Below are positions 31,963 through 41,479 of a stretch of DNA of 54,890 nucleotides, piece after piece. The stretch is from Bacteroidota bacterium (GTDB lineage Bacteria; Bacteroidota; Bacteroidia; Bacteroidales; JAAAOM01), in the NCBI GenBank assembly GCA_009908855.1, contig JAAAOM010000041.1, positions 1-54,890 on the forward strand. The letters run 5' to 3'. Under the pieces are notes generated by a model. That model ran no database searches. It was not told where the DNA came from and saw only the letters and a list, made by a program, of their open reading frames with translations. Each line of letters starts with the position of its first letter. The first letter of the stretch is position 1. The position numbers were made by a program, and so were the translations under genes.

Positions 31963-32997
31963 ATGAAAAAACTCTCATTTTCTGACCGTTTTCTGACATT
32001 ATGGATTTTTATGGCTATGGGAACGGGAGTAGCACTGGGCTATTATTTTCCGGCCATATCGTCATTCTGGAATTCCATGAGTACCGGAACAACCAATATT
32101 CCCATTGCCATCGGTCTCATTGTTATGATGTATCCACCACTGGCCAAGGTAAGATATGAAGAGCTCAGGGACGTTTTTAAAAATACACGGGTATTAAGCC
32201 TTTCACTGATACAAAACTGGCTTATTGGGCCGGTGCTGATGTTTGTATTGGCTGTGCTGTTTTTGCAGGACTATCCGCATTACATGGCTGGATTAATCCT
32301 TATTGGCCTGGCCCGATGTATTGCCATGGTTATTGTATGGAATGAGCTTGCCAATGGTGATACAGAATATGCAGCCGGGCTGGTGGCATTTAATTCCATT
32401 TTTCAGATTTTATTTTTCTCCCTGTATGCCTATCTGTTTATCACCCTGCTACCCAATTGGCTGGGACTGGAATCATTTACCGTTGATATTACAATGGGCG
32501 AGGTGGCCAAAAGTGTATTTATCTATCTCGGTATTCCTTTTTTAGCAGGTTTTCTAACCAGATATATGCTTATCAGGGTAAAGAATAAAGACTGGTATCA
32601 TAACAAATTTATTCCGGTAATTAGTCCATTTACACTCATTGCGTTGTTGTTTACCATCATTGTCATGTTTTCGCTCAAAGGTGAATACATTGTTAAAATA
32701 CCGTTGGATGTAGGGCGCATTGCCATTCCGTTAATCATTTATTTTGTAATAATGTTTTTGGTATCCTTTTTTATGGGCAAAAAAGCGGGTGCTGACTATT
32801 CCAAAACAACCACCATCGCATTTACAGCCGCCAGTAATAATTTTGAGCTGGCAATAGCCGTGGCGGTGGCCGTATTTGGCATCAATTCGGGCGAAGCATT
32901 TGCTGCAGTGATTGGCCCCCTTGTTGAAGTTCCGGTATTGATTGCCCTGGTGAATGTATCATTGCGTTTTAAGAAAAGATATTTTCCAAATGCATAG
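31963..32997 (+). CDS. acr3: Acr3-family arsenite efflux transporter
   Basis: The 344-residue protein has ten membrane segments and Acr3 hallmarks: [69 protein letters not shown] with its conserved Cys, and [20 protein letters not shown] near the C-terminus. Acr3 carries As(III) out of the cell in exchange for protons. It is the last gene of the arsenic operon; arsA is not present. It converges with the amino-acid permease gene, 20 bases apart. Confidence 0.93.
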   Translation: MKKLSFSDRFLTLWIFMAMGTGVALGYYFPAISSFWNSMSTGTTNIPIAIGLIVMMYPPLAKVRYEELRDVFKNTRVLSLSLIQNWLIGPVLMFVLAVLFLQDYPHYMAGLILIGLARCIAMVIVWNELANGDTEYAAGLVAFNSIFQILFFSLYAYLFITLLPNWLGLESFTVDITMGEVAKSVFIYLGIPFLAGFLTRYMLIRVKNKDWYHNKFIPVISPFTLIALLFTIIVMFSLKGEYIVKIPLDVGRIAIPLIIYFVIMFLVSFFMGKKAGADYSKTTTIAFTAASNNFELAIAVAVAVFGINSGEAFAAVIGPLVEVPVLIALVNVSLRFKKRYFPNA

Positions 32998-33017
32998 TAC
33001 TTTTTCAAGAAAGGGGA

Positions 33018-34373
33018 TTATTTTGTTTGTTTTATGAAAGCATTTCTCTTTTTGAGTAAAAAATAAATCGCAACACCCAGCAATACTGTAAGCACAGCAA
33101 TGGATGATTCCAACGGACGCTCAAAATAGGCCAATACAAGTATGGCAAGGCTGGGCAGGATATACAATAGCGGTACTACATTGGCAATAAACGAACATGT
33201 ATTGTTTTGTTGCCATCTCCCGAGTTTGTAAACCGAAAATACCGTAAGGATGGTAAAAATACTCAGGCAGAACCCCAGGTAAGTCAGTATCTGATCAAAG
33301 GTACCGGTCAGGATCATAATTGCGGCAATAGCCGCCTGTATCCAAATAGCCAGATGTGGTACGTTATAGCGGGGATGTATTTTGGCTGCGAACTTAAAGA
33401 AATATCCATCCCTGGCCATGGCATAATAAACCCGTGGTCCGATTATAATAAAAGCGCTCAAGGAAGAGAACAGGGCAAAGGCAATGAGTAAAGAAACTAC
33501 TTTTTCTGCCACCGGCCCGAATGCGTTGGAAGCTGTTAACCCCCCGATGGAAATCACACCTTCCAGTTGATCGGGATGGGTGGAATACACAAAAAAAAGA
33601 TTTAATAATATATACAAAATAGTAACAATGCCGGTTCCCAGTGTTAAGGAACGTGGAATGTTTTTACCCGGTTTTTTGATTTCGGCACCAATATATGTGG
33701 CAGCATTCCATCCACTATAGGCGAACATGATCCACATCAACGACAATCCTATCGATTTAAACCCATCAAAACTAAACGTGAATGATTCAGCTGACACAAA
33801 GTGTGAGATATTGCCCGCACCTCCTATCAGCCCAATTATTATCAGTCCGGTTAACAGAACAACTTTTAATACGGTGAGGATATTTTGAATATGAGTGCCC
33901 GTTTTAACACCCCGGGCATGAACAAAAGTAAATAAAATGACCACCAGCAGAGCCATTGCTTTTCTTGCATATTCAGGGCTGATTACTTCTGAATACAACG
34001 GTTGACTATCGTAAGACACGGCATTGATAATATATTCCGAAAAGCCGATTGCCGAGGCGGCAATGGCAGTTGAAAACCCGGCAATAAAAGAAACCCAACC
34101 GCTTAAAAAACCAAGCATAGGGGAATATAACCGTGAAAGAAAAATATACTCACCGCCTGCTTCAGGAATGGCCTTACCAAGCCGGCCATAACTTAAGGCA
34201 CCCATCAAGGCGATAAAGCCTCCTATCAGCCAAAGAATGAGCATCAGCACCGGATTTCCCAGATTACTCATGAGCAATCCGGTAGTTGTAAATATACCGG
34301 CGCCTATCATATTGGCGATCACAATATTGGTTGCAGGGAATAATCCCAGTTGCCTATCCAGTCCGTTCCTCAT
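33018..34373 (-). CDS. APC-family amino acid permease
   Basis: The 451-residue protein has twelve membrane segments. The start NIVIANMIGAGIFTTTGLLM with GAGIF, the segment GALSYGRLGKAIPEAGGEY and EIKKPGKNIPRSLTLG in the middle are standard amino acid-polyamine-organocation family features. Such permeases import amino acids by proton or sodium symport or exchange. The substrate is not predictable. The gene abuts the stop of the exported O-methyltransferase-like gene upstream (34374), so both are probably in one transcript. Confidence 0.9.
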   Translation of the reverse strand: MRNGLDRQLGLFPATNIVIANMIGAGIFTTTGLLMSNLGNPVLMLILWLIGGFIALMGALSYGRLGKAIPEAGGEYIFLSRLYSPMLGFLSGWVSFIAGFSTAIAASAIGFSEYIINAVSYDSQPLYSEVISPEYARKAMALLVVILFTFVHARGVKTGTHIQNILTVLKVVLLTGLIIIGLIGGAGNISHFVSAESFTFSFDGFKSIGLSLMWIMFAYSGWNAATYIGAEIKKPGKNIPRSLTLGTGIVTILYILLNLFFVYSTHPDQLEGVISIGGLTASNAFGPVAEKVVSLLIAFALFSSLSAFIIIGPRVYYAMARDGYFFKFAAKIHPRYNVPHLAIWIQAAIAAIMILTGTFDQILTYLGFCLSIFTILTVFSVYKLGRWQQNNTCSFIANVVPLLYILPSLAILVLAYFERPLESSIAVLTVLLGVAIYFLLKKRNAFIKQTK

Positions 34374-35018
34374 TTATCTCCTTTTGTAGCTGATCGATAC
34401 ACCGGCTCCGCTATCACGATTAATGGTTGTTTCGAGACCCGGAACAGTTTCAATGTGATCCAGAAAAGCATCGATCCCGTTCATATTCATGTCTACATTA
34501 TGTGCTGTATAACAGCCACCTTTCTTTATTTTGGGATACAATGCCTCAAAATAATTTTTATACCATTCTTTGTCCGCATCACAGAAAACAAAATCTATCG
34601 GTCCTTCCAATTCATAAACCAGGTGGTGTGCATTGGCCAGCCGTGCATCAATAAATTCCGACACACCCGCTTCTTTAAAATTATCGAGCGCTTGTTTATA
34701 ACGATGTTCATTTATTTCAATGGTAATTACCTTTCCACCTGTTTTACCGGCAGCCCAGGCAAGCCAAATAGTGGAATGGCCGGTAGACGTACCGATTTCA
34801 ACAATGTTTTTATAATTATTTTTTACAATAATGTCATGCAGCAATTTACCATCCTGGTAAGGAATATTTAAGTTATGCCATTCATATCGGTGCTCATCCA
34901 AAAAAGATAATACCTGTTTATTTAATGCTTTTTGCGCTTCCGAATCCGACCGATCGGCTTGTCCCGTACAATGAAGGGTAACGATTGCCAGTGAAATTAA
35001 AATTAGATTGGTTCTCAT
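34374..35018 (-). CDS. O-methyltransferase-like protein with an export signal
   Basis: The 214-residue protein has the class I, caffeoyl-CoA-type methyltransferase fold: SAM motif NIVEIGTSTGHSTIWLAWA at about residue 75, VITIEINEHRYKQAL, IDFVFCDADKEWYKNYF and KKGGCYTAHNV. The first 25 residues (MRTNLILISLAIVTLHCTGQ) look like a signal peptide with a poor lipobox. SAM is cytoplasmic, so an exported location is puzzling; there is no better internal ATG before the fold begins. It directly precedes the permease gene. Confidence 0.8.
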   Translation of the reverse strand: MRTNLILISLAIVTLHCTGQADRSDSEAQKALNKQVLSFLDEHRYEWHNLNIPYQDGKLLHDIIVKNNYKNIVEIGTSTGHSTIWLAWAAGKTGGKVITIEINEHRYKQALDNFKEAGVSEFIDARLANAHHLVYELEGPIDFVFCDADKEWYKNYFEALYPKIKKGGCYTAHNVDMNMNGIDAFLDHIETVPGLETTINRDSGAGVSISYKRR

Positions 35019-35654
35019 CGTATTGTTTGGTATTGGTTTAACCTTTTTATAACAAAATCAGTTCCAAATTGATTGATTATGGGTAATATTCACATGCAAT
35101 CTTTTTTTTTCGGATTACCAAGGGTATCGGAAAATCGTATGCCTTTTCAAACTCACTGGTTATTTGCGCTTCCAATATAGACTCCCTTTGCTATATGTGA
35201 AAATGATATTGCCCTAATTAAGGAATGTCTGAACCTTCCCGAATCCAATTTGACCCAATAGTTTCCTTAAATCAGCCATATTTACCTTGTGATGTCCGCC
35301 TACATTAATACCTCTAAGAAATAGAAAAAAAGTTTGTTTTGCACCCATAATCATTAAATTACAGCATTTTAACCAAAAATCAGAAACAATTTACTGCTAA
35401 CAAGTTATTTCAATTCCGACAGATTTAACAACCAAATTTTATGAAAAGCGTCATAGCGGAATCGTAATCTTATAAACTGATTCGCTGAAAATTGCCGAAG
35501 TATTTATCACAGATATTAGTTATATGGGGCATGGATTCTAAATTTATTATATAGGAAATGTAGCAAATACAATTCTTACTTTTTATAGCGAAACCCGGAA
35601 CCTGTAAATAACCAAATGGACGAAAGTGATTCTTATATCTAACAATCTAATATA
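35019..35654. other. Long intergenic region, nothing recognised
   Basis: About 640 AT-rich bases with stop codons in all frames. No tRNA, clear promoter box, hairpin or protein remnant was recognised. It contains upstream regions for the divergent methyltransferase-like and DUF4332 genes. Confidence 0.5.
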
Positions 35655-36335
35655 ATGGCTTATTACATCGACTTAAAATCCATAACCATCCAACAGTACA
35701 AAAACAAAATTCTGAATGCCGATCTGCTACCAGGCCGAAGGATGTTAAAGGAAAATATACACCAAATTTTCGCTGTATTTGAAAAAAATAATATCCGGCA
35801 TGTTGACGATTTGCTGGCGTTATTAAAAACCAAATCAAAAATTCATTCCTTTGCTGAAAAATATGGCATTGACACAGATTACCTGGTTATTCTTGCCCGG
35901 GAAATAAAAAGTTACAGGCAACCGCCTTCTAAACTCAAAGATATTCCCGGATTTAATCAGGACGACGTGGATAAACTTTATCAATCAGACATCAGAGATA
36001 CCCTGCAATTGTATGAAAAAACGCTAACACCCGCTGATAAAATTATGTTAAGTGAACAAACAGGTGTATCAGTTGAAATGATCACACGGTTATCACATAT
36101 CGCCGATTTATGCCGGATCAGATGGGTTAATCATACTTTTGCGTATGTTTTGTCGGAAGCCGGTTACCATTCTGTTGATGCCGTAGCTATATCTGACTAT
36201 AACTGGTTACACAACCAGGTCAAAAAGTTAAATGAAGCAAGAGGTCTTTACAAAGGTCATATCGGTTTACATGATATGAAATTATGTGTTGAGGCCGCTA
36301 TCGAAATAAATTCATTAACTTCTGATGAAGGGTAA
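35655..36335 (+). CDS. DUF4332 / helix-hairpin-helix-type protein
   Basis: The 226-residue protein has repeated helical units such as IDTDYLVILAREIKSYRQ, LKDIPGFNQDDVDKLYQSDI and QTGVSVEMITRLSHIADLCRI. This matches DUF4332, whose members contain helix-hairpin-helix-like elements related to DNA-binding or scaffold domains. The N-terminal MAYYIDLKSITIQQYKNKI is characteristic. No catalytic residues are evident. The last 21 bases overlap the end of the convergent sensor-kinase gene. Confidence 0.72.
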   Translation: MAYYIDLKSITIQQYKNKILNADLLPGRRMLKENIHQIFAVFEKNNIRHVDDLLALLKTKSKIHSFAEKYGIDTDYLVILAREIKSYRQPPSKLKDIPGFNQDDVDKLYQSDIRDTLQLYEKTLTPADKIMLSEQTGVSVEMITRLSHIADLCRIRWVNHTFAYVLSEAGYHSVDAVAISDYNWLHNQVKKLNEARGLYKGHIGLHDMKLCVEAAIEINSLTSDEG

Positions 36336-37757
36336 TTGAATAACCACTTTGGTTCCCTTATTTTCACTGGTGGAAAAGATCATTTCTCCCTGATGCTCCA
36401 TTACTATGTTATAGGAAATATAGAGTCCCAGGCCCGTTCCTTTACCAGCTGGCTTGGTTGTGAAAAACGGGTCAGTTATTTTTTGTTTAACATGCTCCGG
36501 CATACCCGAACCGGTATCAACAAACTCAGCTTTTAAATGATTTTTTTCTTTCTTCATGTAAATTTCTATACTTCCTCCTTCGGGCATCGCATCGATGGCG
36601 TTTGTAAGAATATTCAATACAACCTGGTGCAACTTACCGGTGTTACCCTGCAGTTTATAATTCCCGCTTTTATACTGTTTAATGATATTAACATTATCCT
36701 TGATTTGATAATTGAGCATCAACAGGCAATTCTCTATGATCTCATGCATGTCACAAACTTCCCGGAAATAAGGATCATCGCGGCTGAATTGGTTCAGGCT
36801 CTGAACAATGGAGGAAGTTCTTTCGATTCCTACCTGAAGTCCTTTCATATAGGGTGCTATCTGACTGCTGAATTGAGTTGAGTGATCACGTAAAAAGTCT
36901 TCCAGCCCATCAACTGAACTTTTCATGAAATTAAGCGGATTGTTAATTTCATGGGCCACCCCGGCAGTCAGCACCCCCAGGGAAGCCATTTTCTCCGATT
37001 GTACCAATTGAGCCTGTGCATCTTTTAACTGCTGCAGTGTAACCTTTAATTCGTGATTTTTATCCTCAATTTCTTTATTCTTATCGTATAGTTCCTCATT
37101 GGTGGTCATCAACTCTTCATTGGCCGTTTCCAATTCTTCTGTTCTTTCTTTTACAATTTCTTCCAATTGATTCCGGTATCGGGTTAGCTGTTTATTGGCC
37201 ATGTTTTTGTCGTCAATTGATTTCAAAAAATAACCGTGCAACATGGTAGAGATAGTTAAAATAATGGTGATCATAAACAAGGTACCCACGAAAAAAACGA
37301 TCCAGGTAGGCGGGTCTGTAATCTGATAGTTATGGTCAAAATCAACACCAATAATCCCTTTTGAGTATCCGATGGCAATGAGAGCATAAAAGACGGATAC
37401 CATAAACATATAAACCAACGCATATTTACGGCCTAACAGCATACCGTTCAGTAATACCGGTAAAAAGCAAATATAAAATACACCGGAGAAGTTGTAATAG
37501 TATAAACTAGCCAGCCCAATTACCAAAAAAGCAACAGATACCAAATGGGATTTATAAACAAATGGTATTCGTTTTCTTCCGAAAAAAACTGATGTTATTA
37601 CAATGGTATAAATAATTTGTGCCACATAAATAGCTTCCCATTGTTGATTTATTAGCAGGTTTATTAATATGAATACCGTAGGTGTAATAAATACAAGGGC
37701 AAACAGCACAATGGTGTCAATAATTTTGTTTTTTATGGCATTGAGTTCATTATTCAT
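36315..37757 (-). CDS. Membrane sensor histidine kinase
   Basis: The 480-residue protein has an N-terminal membrane domain with about six segments (residues 10-190), a coiled coil of Glu/Asn-rich heptads ([17 protein letters not shown]), a HisKA domain with the phospho-acceptor His in [16 protein letters not shown], and an ATPase domain (N box [15 protein letters not shown]1 [10 protein letters not shown]2 [15 protein letters not shown]). The His-x-Asn-Asn-Pro-Leu form is that of NtrB/HK4-type kinases. No response regulator is adjacent, so its partner is elsewhere. Confidence 0.92.
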   Translation of the reverse strand: MNNELNAIKNKIIDTIVLFALVFITPTVFILINLLINQQWEAIYVAQIIYTIVITSVFFGRKRIPFVYKSHLVSVAFLVIGLASLYYYNFSGVFYICFLPVLLNGMLLGRKYALVYMFMVSVFYALIAIGYSKGIIGVDFDHNYQITDPPTWIVFFVGTLFMITIILTISTMLHGYFLKSIDDKNMANKQLTRYRNQLEEIVKERTEELETANEELMTTNEELYDKNKEIEDKNHELKVTLQQLKDAQAQLVQSEKMASLGVLTAGVAHEINNPLNFMKSSVDGLEDFLRDHSTQFSSQIAPYMKGLQVGIERTSSIVQSLNQFSRDDPYFREVCDMHEIIENCLLMLNYQIKDNVNIIKQYKSGNYKLQGNTGKLHQVVLNILTNAIDAMPEGGSIEIYMKKEKNHLKAEFVDTGSGMPEHVKQKITDPFFTTKPAGKGTGLGLYISYNIVMEHQGEMIFSTSENKGTKVVIQLPFIRS

Positions 37758-37879
37758 GAGCGCACGTAAGCGTAATAAAAGTAGGAAATTAATTCGTGTG
37801 CTGCAACCTATTGTTCGCTAACCATCAAATTATTTTATACGTACCCAATACTATCTAAAATACCCGTATTTTATTTTAT

Positions 37880-38497
37880 CTAATCCTTTAACAAATTAAT
37901 ATCTTCCAGAAACTTACCTTTTACCAGCCATGAAACACCAAAGGCCACGAGCGCCACAACCTCTCCCCAGTAGGTTACACTTTCGACTGATGCCAGTATC
38001 CGGCCCTGCATGCTGAATAACACAAGTATTAAGCTAATTATCATAACGATACCGCAGATTATGTAAATAATGTTTCGTATATGCTTATCTTTAGTTTTGG
38101 GTATGGTTGGATTAGTTTTTGTAAACCTAAAAACGGAAATGTATGCCAGTATAATGAACAATCCAATGGCAAAAACATAATGACTGACGCGGGGTGTCGG
38201 GAAGAAGGCAACACCCAGGGCCATAACGCCGGCTAAATGTCCTACAATATCGTCATGACCAAATAGTCCGTCATAACCTTTATAAAAGAACAGAAACAGG
38301 GCAATGGCACATAGCGAACCTACAAAAACATCACGTGTACCGGTATAATAAAAGTCACTGATACTCGGCTGAAGACCGCTTTTAAAAAGAAATACATTGC
38401 CTACCCATAATACAAAAGGAAAGAGTATGCCAATAAAACCAATGGTTTTCCGAAGACTTAAAAAAGAATGAACGTAATTGTTTTCAATGGATGCCAT
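37880..38497 (-). CDS. Multi-spanning membrane protein of unknown function
   Basis: From the ATG at 38497 the protein has 205 residues and about six membrane segments. The notable conserved-looking part is an extracellular or loop stretch PSISDFYYTGTRDVFVG followed by FYKGYDGLFGHDDIVGH and AFFPTP. This resembles DUF998-like membrane proteins, but I am not certain. The neighbours do not suggest a role. Confidence 0.65.
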   Translation of the reverse strand: MASIENNYVHSFLSLRKTIGFIGILFPFVLWVGNVFLFKSGLQPSISDFYYTGTRDVFVGSLCAIALFLFFYKGYDGLFGHDDIVGHLAGVMALGVAFFPTPRVSHYVFAIGLFIILAYISVFRFTKTNPTIPKTKDKHIRNIIYIICGIVMIISLILVLFSMQGRILASVESVTYWGEVVALVAFGVSWLVKGKFLEDINLLKD

Positions 38498-38710
38498 AAG
38501 GGTATAAATTAAGTGTTTTGAAAGCAATATAATACTAAAAACCTAATTTCAGATATGGTTATATTAATTAATTTATAACGATGTGGGATTACAGCTACCA
38601 TCGACTTAGTAAATCACCCATTTGGATGAAGTATTAGGCTATATGGAATTATAAACCTGATCGAATCGGCAAGGATTAATATAATTAAAGCACCGCACAA
38701 TATCACGGGT

Positions 38711-40981
38711 TTAATTTGCACCCATTTCCAGCTCCAGCACACCACCTGTTACAATTTCTTCATGTGTTATCCAATAGCGGTCAAGTGGTTTGCCATTTAG
38801 TTTTATAGACTGTATGTAAATATTTTCAGGAGAATTATTTTCTGCAATTACAGTAAATGTATCACCACTATAATATTTGTTATCCAGTTTGATGGTTATT
38901 TTATTAAATACCGGACTGGTAATCTGGTATTTGTTGTCTCCGGGGTTTATCGGATGCAATCCCATAGCAGCCAGCACGTACCAGGCCGACATTTGTCCCA
39001 CATCTTCATTACCGCATAATCCATAGGCATCATTGTCATAAGCCATTTCGCATATTTTCCGGGTCCATTTTTGTGTCTGTTTTGGCAATCCTATTTCGTT
39101 AAACATAAATGGTACATGATGCACCGGTTCATTCGGGTGATTGTAATAATCATTCCATAAAAAATGATCGGGTGTCTGCTCAAAGAAATCGGTTAATATT
39201 TGTTGAATGGAATCTGTACCGCCCATTAACCGGGTTAACCCATCGATATCATGCGGTACAAACCAACCTTGCTGATTCGGGTTGCTTTCAACACAACCTT
39301 GTCCATGCACCAGTTTACCTTTCCATTTCATCCAATCACCATGTTCATCCCTGGCACGGAACCAATTTACTTCATCATTCCATATATTTTTGTAGTTCAT
39401 ACTTCTTTGATAATACTTATTGGCCAGCACCGGTTTGTTGAGCGATTCGGCAAACCGGCCCATGCACCAGTCAGTATAGGCATATTCAAGTGTATGAGAA
39501 ATTGAATTGGGGGTATATCCCAAGGGTTCATTACCAAAGGAATCTACTGTATTTTTACAATAAGTGAATGCCTTGTCAATATCGTAATTACGTATACCTT
39601 TTCTGTATGCATCAACTATGACGGATACAGCGGGGTTACCAATCATACAATTGGTATATGCGTTAAGTAGTTCCCAGCGTGGTAAATATTCCTTGCCACT
39701 TAACCGGGCCATTTCAAGCAGCGAATTAATTTCATCGTTTACCATCTCAGGGTTAATAATGGTTTGTAACGGGAACTGAGACCGAAATACATCCCACCCA
39801 CTAAAAATGGAGCGATAGGTAAAATCCTTGGTTTCATGAATCCTATTATCAGCACCTACATATTGACCGTTCGCATCCGAAAATGTCCGGGGGTCAATCA
39901 TGGTGTGGTAAAGAGCGGTATAAAATATCTCCTTTTCCCTGTCTGTACCACCCTCGACAGTAACGTTTTCGCAGGCCTCATCCCAAGCTGATCTGGTTTG
40001 GTTAACCACGCTATTAAAATTCCAATCGGGTATATCGGATTCCAGGTTTAATTTGGCTCCTTCAACACTTATAAAAGATATACCTGCCTTAACGTAAATC
40101 TCTTCCTTTTTCATGGTACTAAAGTTTGTAAAAAACCCAATATGATTACCCCTGAATTCGTCAACATTTTTTTCCACGGTGGCATTTGCCACTATATTCT
40201 GATACGGCTCAGTGGCCACTAAATCAAGGTTTCTTACTGTATCTGTCGGCACATCCGCATGCCAAACACCGTAATCTTTTATGGGTTTACTAAATTGCGC
40301 GTAGAAATATGCCGTATAGTTAACATTTCCATAGCCAAACATCCAGCCTCCTCCCTGCGGCGTACATTTCATCCATCCTGAAATGGTTTGCTCATCTTCT
40401 AATTTAACATACTGCTCAACGGATGTCCCCCCAATCCTGCGTGATAAGTCTATCTGTATCCTGGAACTGTCATTTTCGGGAAAAGTAAACTTGATGATGC
40501 CTGCCCTGGGAGCTGCTGCCAGCTCAGCCCTTATATCATAATCCGACAGAACAATGCTGTAATATCCTGCTTTGGCTATCTCATCTTCTTTGGAAATACG
40601 CGATCTGTAACCTTTTTCCGGCAGACTGTCGATACCCCGATTGGTATAGAGCTTACCGGTGGCGGGCATAACCAGAAAATTTCCTAAATCGCCGTAAGCC
40701 CCAACACCGCTCATGTGGGTGAAGCTAAATCCTTCAATAGTAGTATGATTCCATGAGTATCCGCTGCCGTTGTCCCCGAAGCTACGTGTGTCAGGGCTTA
40801 ATTGTATCAATCCATAAGGTGTTACCGGCCCCGGAAAGGTCTTGCCAAATCCATGCATGTCATCGTTTTTTTCATCGTAGGTTACAGCCCCAATAATGGG
40901 ATTGATATACTCTACTTTTGTTTTTTCAGACTTACATCCTAATAATACCAACGTGGCCAAAAACACTAATGAATATTTCAT
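38711..40981 (-). CDS. GH92-family alpha-mannosidase (lipoprotein)
   Basis: The 756-residue protein starts with a lipoprotein signal (LVFLATLVLLGCKSEK) and then has the GH92 two-domain plan: an N-terminal beta-sandwich (YINPIIGAVTYD; GKTFPGPVTPYGLIQLSPD) and an (alpha/alpha)6 domain with YTALYHTMIDPRTFSD, GWDVFRSQFPLQ, WKGKLVHGQGCVESNP, and the calcium/catalytic region CGNEDVGQMSAWYVLAAMG. GH92 enzymes are calcium-dependent exo-alpha-mannosidases, mostly alpha-1,2. It should act in the periplasm or at the outer membrane on mannose-containing glycans, feeding the sugar transporter and ROK kinase encoded downstream on the other strand. Confidence 0.92.
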   Translation of the reverse strand: MKYSLVFLATLVLLGCKSEKTKVEYINPIIGAVTYDEKNDDMHGFGKTFPGPVTPYGLIQLSPDTRSFGDNGSGYSWNHTTIEGFSFTHMSGVGAYGDLGNFLVMPATGKLYTNRGIDSLPEKGYRSRISKEDEIAKAGYYSIVLSDYDIRAELAAAPRAGIIKFTFPENDSSRIQIDLSRRIGGTSVEQYVKLEDEQTISGWMKCTPQGGGWMFGYGNVNYTAYFYAQFSKPIKDYGVWHADVPTDTVRNLDLVATEPYQNIVANATVEKNVDEFRGNHIGFFTNFSTMKKEEIYVKAGISFISVEGAKLNLESDIPDWNFNSVVNQTRSAWDEACENVTVEGGTDREKEIFYTALYHTMIDPRTFSDANGQYVGADNRIHETKDFTYRSIFSGWDVFRSQFPLQTIINPEMVNDEINSLLEMARLSGKEYLPRWELLNAYTNCMIGNPAVSVIVDAYRKGIRNYDIDKAFTYCKNTVDSFGNEPLGYTPNSISHTLEYAYTDWCMGRFAESLNKPVLANKYYQRSMNYKNIWNDEVNWFRARDEHGDWMKWKGKLVHGQGCVESNPNQQGWFVPHDIDGLTRLMGGTDSIQQILTDFFEQTPDHFLWNDYYNHPNEPVHHVPFMFNEIGLPKQTQKWTRKICEMAYDNDAYGLCGNEDVGQMSAWYVLAAMGLHPINPGDNKYQITSPVFNKITIKLDNKYYSGDTFTVIAENNSPENIYIQSIKLNGKPLDRYWITHEEIVTGGVLELEMGAN

Positions 40982-41023
40982 ATTTATAATTTTTGATTTT
41001 ATAGATGTTTTTACTTCTTGGTG

Positions 41024-41040
41024 ATTGTAATTATTACAAT
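41024..41040. promoter_or_regulatory. Palindrome ATTGTAAT-T-ATTACAAT, possible operator
   Basis: Perfect 8-bp arms around one base, 43-59 bases upstream of the GH92 start. The form is that of a dimeric repressor or activator site. No regulator gene is in the locus. Confidence 0.5.
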
Positions 41041-41134
41041 ACTTTCAAGCAAGCGACAGCGGAAATCGTTAAACGCTGCAATTTATAAAAAAACAGCAAT
41101 GATATTAATAACACCACCTTTATACAGCTAAGTT

Positions 41135-41160
41135 AAAATACAAGATAAATCTTATATTTT
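41135..41160. promoter_or_regulatory. Imperfect 26-bp palindrome, possible operator or hairpin
   Basis: Outer arms AAAATA/TATTTT and inner arms AAGAT/ATCTT pair, with one mismatch and a two-base centre. Low GC makes an RNA hairpin weak, so a protein site is more likely. Confidence 0.4.
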
Positions 41161-41310
41161 ATTGTTTATCTGTATGTTATATACACTATTCCATAATTGT
41201 GTGGGTCTCAAAATTCCATATAATGTTACATTATTTCATGAATTAACACGGTATATTTTTATACACTTGCAGGAATAATAACAGATTGTTTCATCCATAA
41301 TATTTTCCTT

Positions 41311-41469
41311 TTGAAAAACGCAAAGAGCAGTAACGGTAAAAAAAAAGTATGGTATCTTTTTTATCTCGAAGGCAAAAAAAAGGCCAGGTTTTTTTTCTAT
41401 TTAGAAATTGCCACCATATTTTTACTTGTTGGGGCAATATTATTTGTATTCTCCATTGTAGCCCTATAA
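41311..41469 (+). CDS. Possible 52-residue membrane protein with TTG start
   Basis: A short open frame starting at TTG encodes a basic N-terminus (LKNAKSSNGKKKVWYLF) and a C-terminal membrane segment (IATIFLLVGAILFVFSIVAL). It ends 10 bases before the GH63-like gene. The clear split into a Lys-rich part and a hydrophobic helix is unlike random intergenic sequence, but there is no ATG and no recognised family. It could be a leader peptide, a small membrane protein, or the end of a decayed gene. Confidence 0.35.
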   Translation: MKNAKSSNGKKKVWYLFYLEGKKKARFFFYLEIATIFLLVGAILFVFSIVAL

Positions 41470-41479
41470 AATATGAGTT

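Larger units (their letters stand above)
40982..41310. other. Divergent regulatory region of the mannoside locus
   Basis: The gap between the divergent GH92 gene and the plus-strand sugar genes has two palindromes (41024-41040 and 41135-41160) and otherwise AT-rich DNA without ORFs. Confidence 0.55.
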
